This document shows positions 57,101-64,000 of a stretch of DNA of 64,000 bases, in pieces. The stretch spans positions 1 to 64,000 of the forward strand of contig CAIYZV010000328.1 of NCBI GenBank assembly GCA_903930765.1. The letters run 5' to 3'. The notes under the pieces were generated by a model. The model searched no databases. It was not told where the DNA came from and saw nothing but the letters and a program-made list of their open reading frames with translations. The stretch is from an uncultured Pirellula sp. Its GTDB lineage: Bacteria; Planctomycetota; Planctomycetia; Pirellulales; Pirellulaceae. Within the stretch, counting starts at the first letter, position 1, and each line of letters opens with the position of its first letter. A program made the position numbers and the translations under genes.

Positions 57101-59019
57101 TGAGATCATCAAACCCACCATCAACCAATAACCAGCGACAACTGGCGCGCGAAAAAAAGTGCCTCCGCGTCGATCGCCGATCCATCCGCAATGGTCGCAG
57201 GAGGCAAACCCAACTCCTGCTCGCGGCCTTGTTCGCAGGCAACCTCGCATTGGGGAGTGTCGAAGCGCAAAGCCCCTACATCCCACCCCTGCCCGCACCA
57301 TCGCTTGCAGGCGAACCAGTTCCGCCAATGGTACTATCAAACGGCTCGGTACCGCACACCAATCTACCGCCGCAACTCAATCCTCCGACCCTCAATCCTC
57401 TGAACCTCAATCCTCTGAACTTGCAAGATGGGCCGTACCAGCCCGGTCAAACTAACTTGCCAGCCACCTCGGCCGTAGAGCAGTTCCTCTTGCCCCCTTC
57501 CGCGTTCGATGGATTCTCGTCCAACCCATATGCCATGGCGCCCGTCGACAACGGACTTGGATTGCCGGGAAGTTATCACACTCGCATCGGTCAGAACCTG
57601 AGCAACTGGTCCGCAGTGGGAGGTGAATCGCTTCGGGATGGTTGCGCAACGAGCGTGCCATTCCAAAACTCCGACTTTCTACCCGAACCTGTTACTCTCA
57701 AGCCTTTAGATCCATGCAATGAGATCGCTACTTACAACGGCAAGACCTCAATGCCGGTGCAAAGGCCTTGGGTGGAATGGTGGCGTCCGTTTTATACAGG
57801 AGGCATGTACGCACCAGGCATCCCGGTCTTCAGCGATGTGAATCTGTTGCAACCTTCGTTCTTGATCTACGGGGACTTTCGAAGCGCGATTGGCATCAAC
57901 CGTGTTGGAGGAAAGCCCGCCCGTTCCTGGGCGAACCGGCTCAATCTCGATATGGACATGCGGTTCACCGCGACCGAACGCTTCCACATGTTCACCGGAC
58001 CACTCGACAACAATGGGCAATTCACCCGAGTTGATTTTAGTGATGGTACGGCGAGGTTTGAAGATGAACTTGATTTCCAACCCGACACTGCGTTCTTTGA
58101 AGGGGACCTCGGTGCGATGACCGGTGGCTGGATCGGTGATGACGCTCCGTTCGATCTACCGTTCACCTGCGGGCTGGTGCCACTCCTATATCAAAATGGT
58201 ATTTGGATGGAAGATGCCGTCGCGGGCTTTGCATTTGGCGCACCATGGCGACAACAACGTCAACTGAACTGGGCCAACTACGAAGCGTCCTTCTTCGCCG
58301 GTTTCAACCAAGTCACCAGCCCTGCATTCCTCAACAACAATAACGCCGCCCAAGTCTACGGCACCGCGTGGTTCATCGAAGCCTACAACGGCTACATCGA
58401 AGCGGACTACGCCTACCTAAACGACATCGACAACTCCAATTTTTCCTACCACAATGCTGCGATCGCCTACACGCGAAGGTACTTTGGACGCGTCTCCAAT
58501 TCCGTAAGGCTCATCGGTAACAGCGGCCAAAATTTCGCCAGACGAGACCGCACTGCCGATGGTGCTTTGCTCCTTTTTGAAAACAGCTGGATCAGCTCCC
58601 ACCCATCGACCTTCGTCCCCTACTGGAATTTATTTGCTGGCTCCGGCAGCCCCCAAAGCGTCGCACGCGCCGCAGGCGCCGGCGGAATCCTTCGGAACAC
58701 AGGGATCAACTTCGAAACCGACGGGCTGACCAACTACCCGACTCTCAACGCCACCGGCGCTAACGCCTATGGCGGTGCGACCGGGATCAACATGCTTTCA
58801 GCAGATTTCCGAAAACAACTCGTCCTCGAGTTCGCAGCCCTCGATCCGTATGGCGGGAATACCTTTGGACGCGCTGCCGGACCTCAATATGCCGTTGGTG
58901 CCCGCTACCAAAAAGCCCTAAACAACTGGACCATCCTCCGATTGGATGCCATGAACGGATGGCTCGATGACGCTCCCGATATCTACGGAATGCGATCCGA
59001 ACTACGCTGGAAGTTCTAA
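57100..59019 (+). CDS. Predicted outer-membrane beta-barrel/porin-like protein
   Basis: Signal region LLLAALFAGNLALGSVEAQ, aromatic-alternating strands, C-terminal ...RSELRWKF ending in Phe. 1-nt TAATG overlap with the cytochrome. Confidence 0.8.
   Translation: MRSSNPPSTNNQRQLAREKKCLRVDRRSIRNGRRRQTQLLLAALFAGNLALGSVEAQSPYIPPLPAPSLAGEPVPPMVLSNGSVPHTNLPPQLNPPTLNPLNLNPLNLQDGPYQPGQTNLPATSAVEQFLLPPSAFDGFSSNPYAMAPVDNGLGLPGSYHTRIGQNLSNWSAVGGESLRDGCATSVPFQNSDFLPEPVTLKPLDPCNEIATYNGKTSMPVQRPWVEWWRPFYTGGMYAPGIPVFSDVNLLQPSFLIYGDFRSAIGINRVGGKPARSWANRLNLDMDMRFTATERFHMFTGPLDNNGQFTRVDFSDGTARFEDELDFQPDTAFFEGDLGAMTGGWIGDDAPFDLPFTCGLVPLLYQNGIWMEDAVAGFAFGAPWRQQRQLNWANYEASFFAGFNQVTSPAFLNNNNAAQVYGTAWFIEAYNGYIEADYAYLNDIDNSNFSYHNAAIAYTRRYFGRVSNSVRLIGNSGQNFARRDRTADGALLLFENSWISSHPSTFVPYWNLFAGSGSPQSVARAAGAGGILRNTGINFETDGLTNYPTLNATGANAYGGATGINMLSADFRKQLVLEFAALDPYGGNTFGRAAGPQYAVGARYQKALNNWTILRLDAMNGWLDDAPDIYGMRSELRWKF
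57376..57420. repeat. 3 x 15-bp tandem repeat (coding, LNPLN)
   Basis: ctcaatcctccgacc / ctcaatcctctgaac / ctcaatcctctgaac. Confidence 0.92.
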
Positions 59020-59390
59020 GCCCCATCGCGCACTGTCCCGCAATCGCATCGAGCCCTTATCCCCCACGCGCTCAGATCCGTCAGCCAGTGCACCTAGAGC
59101 GATTGGCTCGGCATTTGCTATCTCCCAGTCGTCCCATTCGGGGGGGCCTTTCCTATCGGCTGACTGTCCGAGTTCCCCGGTAATTTGCAAGGAAACCATT
59201 GCCGCTTGCTTGATGGGATGCCCGCGTTTAGTGCATCAAGCGTCCCAGGGTAGCCTTGATTTTCAGCATTTCCCCCCCACCAACAACAAGCACGTAAACA
59301 ATTCCACTGGATTCTGAAGCTTGTCCGCAGGTACAAATAAGACCCACCGAGTCCCACCCACCGTCAGGTTTTTCCTAATCACGCTTCCCC

Positions 59391-59468
59391 GCATCCCAGC
59401 GATACAGTATCCCAGCGATACAGTATCCCAGCGATTCAGCATCCAGCGATTCAGCATCCAGCGATTCA
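59391..59468. repeat. 5-copy 15/16-bp intergenic tandem repeat upstream of the ATP-grasp gene
   Basis: gcatcccagcgataca, gtatcccagcgataca, gtatcccagcgattca, gcatccagcgattca, gcatccagcgattca. Confidence 0.95.
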
Positions 59469-59534
59469 GTGCGAACGATGAAAAGCCAGTGCGAACCATG
59501 ACTAGCAACCGTCAATCCCACGGACCTCTCCGCG

Positions 59535-61031
59535 ATGAGTAGCGAACAAGTATCCATCCGCACCTCCAACGCCTTTTCGAATGGCGACCCTCTTTCGATT
59601 GGATCGTACGACACCAAAGGGTTTTTCGATGAGATGTTCACCGCAAGTGGGCAACCAAGACCCGGCGTTGAGTTCCTCGTGGACCGACTGGAAAGCTTGC
59701 CCCTGGGGGAATTGCAACGCCGCCAACGAGCCGCCGACCACGAACTGCTCAACATGGGCATCACCTTCAATGTCTACGGCCATGCTGCCGGAACCGAAAA
59801 GATTTGGCCATTCGACCTAATCCCCCGTGTGCTGTTAGAGAAAGAATGGCGATACGTCGAAGCTGGGCTCAAGCAACGGATCCGAGCGCTGAACATGTTC
59901 ATCGATGACATGTACCATGACCAACGGATCATTCGCGATAAAGTCCTTCCAGAGTACATGATCGCAACGAGCAAAGGCTACCTGAAGCAACTTCAAGGTA
60001 TGAATCCCTCGCGAGGAATCTGGTGCCACATCACAGGTACCGATTTGGTGCGTGGAGACGACGGGCAAATTTATGTGCTCGAGGACAACCTGCGATGCCC
60101 TTCAGGTGTCTCCTACGTGATCGAGAATAGGGAAGTGATGAAACGGACCTTCCCCCAACTCTTCGAAGGTCACAACATCCTGCCCGTCGAAACATACCCT
60201 GAGCAGCTTCTTAAGATGCTGCAGTACGTCGCTCCGGCATCCTCTCGCGATCCCAATGTCGTCGTGCTGACCCCGGGGATCTATAACTCGGCCTATTTCG
60301 AGCACTGTTTCCTCGCCCAGCAAATGGGAGTGGAACTCGTTCAAGGCTCCGATTTGGTCGTCAGCGATGGCTACATCTGCATGCGTACCACCCGAGGACT
60401 CAAACGGGTCGATGTTATCTATCGCCGCATCGACGACGATTTCCTCGACCCAGATGTCTTACGCCCCGACTCAACCCTCGGCGTTCGCGGCTTGATGGAT
60501 GTCTACCGCGCAGGCAAAGTCGCACTGGTCAACGCGCCGGGAACAGGGGTCGCCGACGACAAAGCGGTCTACGCCTATGTCCCAAAGATGATTCAGTACT
60601 ACCTTGCGGAAGAAATGATCTTGCCCAACGTTCCAACCTACTTGTGCGCGGACGATCAAGATCGCAAGTACGTGCTCGAACACATCCATGAACTGGTGAT
60701 CAAACCGGCTAATGAGTCGGGAGGATACGGCATCATGCTGGGGCCTCGCGCCACCAAGGACCAACACGAAAAGTATCGACAACTCATCGAGTCGAATCCG
60801 CGAAACTATGTGGCTCAACCGATGCTCGCTCTATCGACCGTCCCAACCCTTTGCGGTGACTCGCTGGAAGGGCGACACGTTGATTTGCGACCTTACATCC
60901 TGTACGGCGAAGACATCTATATCGTTCCAGGCGGATTGACCCGAGTGGCTCTCGTCAAAGGCTCACTCGTTGTGAACTCCTCCCAAGGGGGCGGCAGTAA
61001 GGACACTTGGGTACTGCGAGACGAAAACTAA
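59535..61031 (+). CDS. Circularly permuted type 2 ATP-grasp protein
   Basis: GVTFNVYG-like ([24 protein letters not shown]), [38 protein letters not shown]. Confidence 0.93.
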   Translation: MSSEQVSIRTSNAFSNGDPLSIGSYDTKGFFDEMFTASGQPRPGVEFLVDRLESLPLGELQRRQRAADHELLNMGITFNVYGHAAGTEKIWPFDLIPRVLLEKEWRYVEAGLKQRIRALNMFIDDMYHDQRIIRDKVLPEYMIATSKGYLKQLQGMNPSRGIWCHITGTDLVRGDDGQIYVLEDNLRCPSGVSYVIENREVMKRTFPQLFEGHNILPVETYPEQLLKMLQYVAPASSRDPNVVVLTPGIYNSAYFEHCFLAQQMGVELVQGSDLVVSDGYICMRTTRGLKRVDVIYRRIDDDFLDPDVLRPDSTLGVRGLMDVYRAGKVALVNAPGTGVADDKAVYAYVPKMIQYYLAEEMILPNVPTYLCADDQDRKYVLEHIHELVIKPANESGGYGIMLGPRATKDQHEKYRQLIESNPRNYVAQPMLALSTVPTLCGDSLEGRHVDLRPYILYGEDIYIVPGGLTRVALVKGSLVVNSSQGGGSKDTWVLRDEN

Positions 61032-61059
61032 AAACGATTCCAACGAATACTTTGTAACC

Positions 61060-62010
61060 ATGCTATCGAGAGTTGCCGATTCTATTTTTTGGATGCGTCG
61101 ATACACCGAGCGCGCGGAAAACGTCGCGCGATTCATCGATGTTACCCTCAATTTGACGTTAGGGCTGGGAGACCACCTCGAACACCAATGGGAAGCCCTC
61201 GTCTACACCACAGGCGACCAACTCCTGTTTTCGGAATCGTACAAGCACGTATCGCAAGAAAATGTGATCCGCTTCCTCACCTTCGACGAGAGCAATCCCA
61301 ACTCGATCCTGTCATGCTTGCAATACGCTCGCGAAAATGCGAGACAGAGCCGCGAGATGCTCAGCAGCCAAATGTGGGAGGAACTGAACAAGTTCTATCT
61401 CTTCGTCCGAGACAGCCGCAACGATCCGCGAGCGATCGATTCGCCGTTCGATTTCTTTACCCGAGTTCGACAATTCGGGTTCCTGATCGATGGTGTTGTT
61501 TCGGGAACCATGTCGCACGGCGAAGCCTGGAATTTTGGCCGGCTAGGAGCCATGCTCGAGCGCGCCGATAAAACCTCACGGATCCTCGACGTGAAGTACT
61601 TTTTGCTCCTACCCAACATCGCTGACGTTGGTACATCGATCGATATCAGCCAATGGGGGATGCTTCTTAAAAGCGCCAGCGCCTTGGAAATGTACCGCCG
61701 ACGGTTCGGTCGACTCTCCCCCAAACTCGTCGCCGCCTTCCTCCTCCTCGATCGGGACTTCCCGCGCGCCGTCCGCTTCTGTGTCTCGTTGGCCGAACGT
61801 TCATTGCTATCGATCACCGGCGGTTCGTCCGGAAACTTCAGCAATCGCCCCGAACAACTCCTCGGCCGACTGCGGGCCGAATTCGAGTTTCTGGACATCG
61901 AAGAGGTTATGAACGAAGGCCTTCACGGCTTCATCGACTCCTTCCAAGGCAAACTCAATGACATCGGGGACTCGGTTCACCAGATGTTCTTCCAAAACCA
62001 AGCCGCTTAG
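61060..62010 (+). CDS. Alpha-E domain-containing protein (DUF403)
   Basis: MLSRVADSIFWMRRYTERAENVARFIDVTLNL; immediately follows the ATP-grasp gene. Confidence 0.93.
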   Translation: MLSRVADSIFWMRRYTERAENVARFIDVTLNLTLGLGDHLEHQWEALVYTTGDQLLFSESYKHVSQENVIRFLTFDESNPNSILSCLQYARENARQSREMLSSQMWEELNKFYLFVRDSRNDPRAIDSPFDFFTRVRQFGFLIDGVVSGTMSHGEAWNFGRLGAMLERADKTSRILDVKYFLLLPNIADVGTSIDISQWGMLLKSASALEMYRRRFGRLSPKLVAAFLLLDRDFPRAVRFCVSLAERSLLSITGGSSGNFSNRPEQLLGRLRAEFEFLDIEEVMNEGLHGFIDSFQGKLNDIGDSVHQMFFQNQAA

Positions 62011-62132
62011 CCTCCGTGTGCTATTCCGTTGCCAATGATTTTGCTTGTAAAATGCTCTCGCGGATCTAGTTGTATCGCTGCCGCGTTATGAATGCAGCGG
62101 TTGGGTTGAGGAAAACTGCGGAGTGTTAGAGC

Positions 62133-62969
62133 ATGAACGATATAGATGCGGTCGAGGATTTCATCGAGAAACAGGTGTACCCGCAACCAGGCCAAAAAGC
62201 GCAAAACGATTACCGCAATTATGACAATCCTGGACGGGAAACCGTCCGCGAGTTCTATCGGGAAAACCACAAGCATCAGACGCTTGCTTTCGTACGCGCG
62301 AAGCGGGCTGAGTTCCTGGAACTGAATCGCCAACGGATGAGCCCCTTCGCAGCCCTCGATTTTCTCAATACGCTCATCGACGATTCCGATCCGGATATAG
62401 AACTAGATCAGTTGCAGCACTTGCTCCAATGCGCCGAGGCGATCCGCGCCGATGGGCATGAAGACTGGTTCGTGCTCACGGGGCTGCTGCATGACCTGGG
62501 CAAAGTACTTTGCTTGTGGGGGCAACCCCAATGGGCCGTCGTCGGAGATACCTTTCCCGTAGGCTGCCGGTTTAGCGAGCGGATTGTGTACAGCGAGTTC
62601 TTCGCCGAAAACCCAGATATCCATGACCCTGGACTCAACAGCGGACCTGGCATCTATCGCCCCGGATGCGGATTGCGCAACGTCTTGATGTCGTGGGGAC
62701 ATGACGAATATCTCTTTCACGTGATGAAACCGTATCTGCCAGAGCCAGCGTTGTACATGATTCGGTACCATTCATTCTACGCATGGCATCGCGAGGAACA
62801 GTACGACTGGCTATGCGATGACCACGACCGAGCGATGCTTCCCTGGGTACGCAAATTCAATCCGTACGATTTGTATTCCAAATCCCCCACACCACCTGAC
62901 TGGAAGCAGCTACGTCCGTATTACGAGGATTTGATTGCCAAGTATCTTCCGGAAGAACTGGCGTTTTAG
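62133..62969 (+). CDS. Inositol oxygenase (MIOX) family protein
   Basis: NDYRNYDN...VREFYRENHKHQTLAFV, LLDLGK-type HD motif (LTGLLHDLGKVL), VVGDTFPVGC, MSWGHDEYLFHV, MIRYHSFYAWHRE. Confidence 0.93.
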   Translation: MNDIDAVEDFIEKQVYPQPGQKAQNDYRNYDNPGRETVREFYRENHKHQTLAFVRAKRAEFLELNRQRMSPFAALDFLNTLIDDSDPDIELDQLQHLLQCAEAIRADGHEDWFVLTGLLHDLGKVLCLWGQPQWAVVGDTFPVGCRFSERIVYSEFFAENPDIHDPGLNSGPGIYRPGCGLRNVLMSWGHDEYLFHVMKPYLPEPALYMIRYHSFYAWHREEQYDWLCDDHDRAMLPWVRKFNPYDLYSKSPTPPDWKQLRPYYEDLIAKYLPEELAF

Positions 62970-63000
62970 GCTCTTCGATCTCAAGTCGTCACGCATTGGA

Positions 63001-64000
63001 TCACGGCAGAGGGATACCGCCGAGTGTGTACTCCACCGTTTGCTGCATGATCGACTGCGGCGCCACGAAAACAAATCGGTACCCCTCGAGCGATTCCTCC
63101 ACCTCGAATAGGAACGACAACCCGATGTCTCGCCCGGTGAGTCGCGTCGTCGACCATCCAGCATGCTCCATGCGATTCCCGTCGGAATCCTCAAGGTAGG
63201 CGTCGAGCATCGATGTCCAGCCTTGGATCGAGTCTGTGTTTTTGTCACCTTGGATCGAGATCCCTAACAGGACTTCGTGCAGATCGCGATTCTTTCGAGT
63301 TCGCTCGAGAGTAACCTTGAGATCCCCGTTGCTGGCAGTGTTATTGCGAGCGTTTTCAAGGTCCTTGAAGCTAACAGCGACAGGTTTTCCCGGGATAGCA
63401 CAGAAGAAGCTTCCCTTCCATTCGACAATCTCTCTCGCAGCGCGGGTGGGGCGATCAAACTCGATGGTGGAAAGGAGATGAGAGCCGCTCGGGGTGAAAT
63501 CCATCCCCTGATTGGGCTTGGGCCGCAGGACTTCACCGTTGTCGCACTTGAGCTCCAACCCCTCCAATTCATAGCGGACAAAGACCGGATTGAGCCGCGG
63601 CTCCCAGGAGAGCGCCAACTCAATGCTGGTCGCATTCATCTCGGGTTCATACAGTGATTGCGTTTTCGTGATAGCAACCGGTTCGATCCGAAAGCTACCG
63701 GAATAACCCGCATTCGCAAAACGTTGCGGCATGAACTCGCTTCGCGAAACGATTTGCAATCCTTCGCTCTCGTCGGGCTTGATCGTCATCCTGAGCTTAT
63801 CAAGCAGTTCATCCAAGGTCTCCCAGAACAACGACTCTTTGATGTCGACATCGATCTTTTGGTTGATGCCATCCAAATGGTTGAGAGGTATCTGGTTTCC
63901 TGATTGCTCCGCGAGAGACTCGAGGGCTTGGCGTCCAGACATGGGACCACTCAACGTCACACGCGATGGCGTTGAGAGTTTCTCCTCATCCCTATCGAGC
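63001..64000 (-). CDS. Hypothetical protein, 5' end truncated by the window edge
   Basis: ORF stays open to base 64000 (LDRDEEKLSTPSRVTLSGPMSGRQALESLAEQSG...); secretin/STN-like N-terminal portion. Confidence 0.65.
   Translation of the reverse strand, partial: LDRDEEKLSTPSRVTLSGPMSGRQALESLAEQSGNQIPLNHLDGINQKIDVDIKESLFWETLDELLDKLRMTIKPDESEGLQIVSRSEFMPQRFANAGYSGSFRIEPVAITKTQSLYEPEMNATSIELALSWEPRLNPVFVRYELEGLELKCDNGEVLRPKPNQGMDFTPSGSHLLSTIEFDRPTRAAREIVEWKGSFFCAIPGKPVAVSFKDLENARNNTASNGDLKVTLERTRKNRDLHEVLLGISIQGDKNTDSIQGWTSMLDAYLEDSDGNRMEHAGWSTTRLTGRDIGLSFLFEVEESLEGYRFVFVAPQSIMQQTVEYTLGGIPLP

Noticed and set aside
1-64000. CRISPR arrays, prophage, IS elements, toxin-antitoxin, restriction-modification or other defence genes
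   Set aside because: No direct-repeat/spacer array, transposase, integrase, phage structural or recognised defence motif in the ORF track.
1-64000. tRNA or rRNA genes
   Set aside because: No GTTCGA(A/T)TC-type T-arm within a plausible cloverleaf and no rRNA sequence recognised by eye; a tRNAscan run would be decisive.

Overview
This 64 kb window is chromosomal and gene-dense. By gene content it is most likely from a planctomycete (Pirellulales-like): DUF1559 pseudopilin, DUF1598, GldA/GldFG-like ABC genes with DUF4340, and a PqaA-like protein. I recognise about 48 protein-coding genes. Housekeeping genes include nrdR, pdxA, epmB-like, metF, rplU, aroK, dnaN, asnS, malQ, a UvrD/PcrA-type helicase and a UbiA-family gene. 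There are no convincing rRNA, tRNA, CRISPR, prophage or transposase features. The most notable non-routine items are: (1) a ~0.9 kb non-coding array of four diverged ~245-bp units, each carrying several short hairpins, abutting the 3' end of nrdR; (2) an apparent operon of a GldA-like ATPase, a fused GldF-GldG protein and a DUF4340 protein, ending in a minimal kinase-like domain fused to a PP2C phosphatase; (3) a multihaem cytochrome overlapping by 1 nt a predicted outer-membrane beta-barrel gene; (4) a deoxyhypusine-synthase-like gene and an EpmB-like gene in the same bacterial window; (5) an ATP-grasp/alpha-E pair followed by a eukaryote-like inositol oxygenase, with a short tandem repeat upstream; (6) a TlpA-like protein whose CxxC motif is FxxC; (7) a prepilin peptidase whose N-terminal region lacks the usual CxxC pairs; (8) repeated, sequence-unrelated 15-bp-period tandem repeats across the window. 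Family names come from motif recognition by eye; no database search was run.
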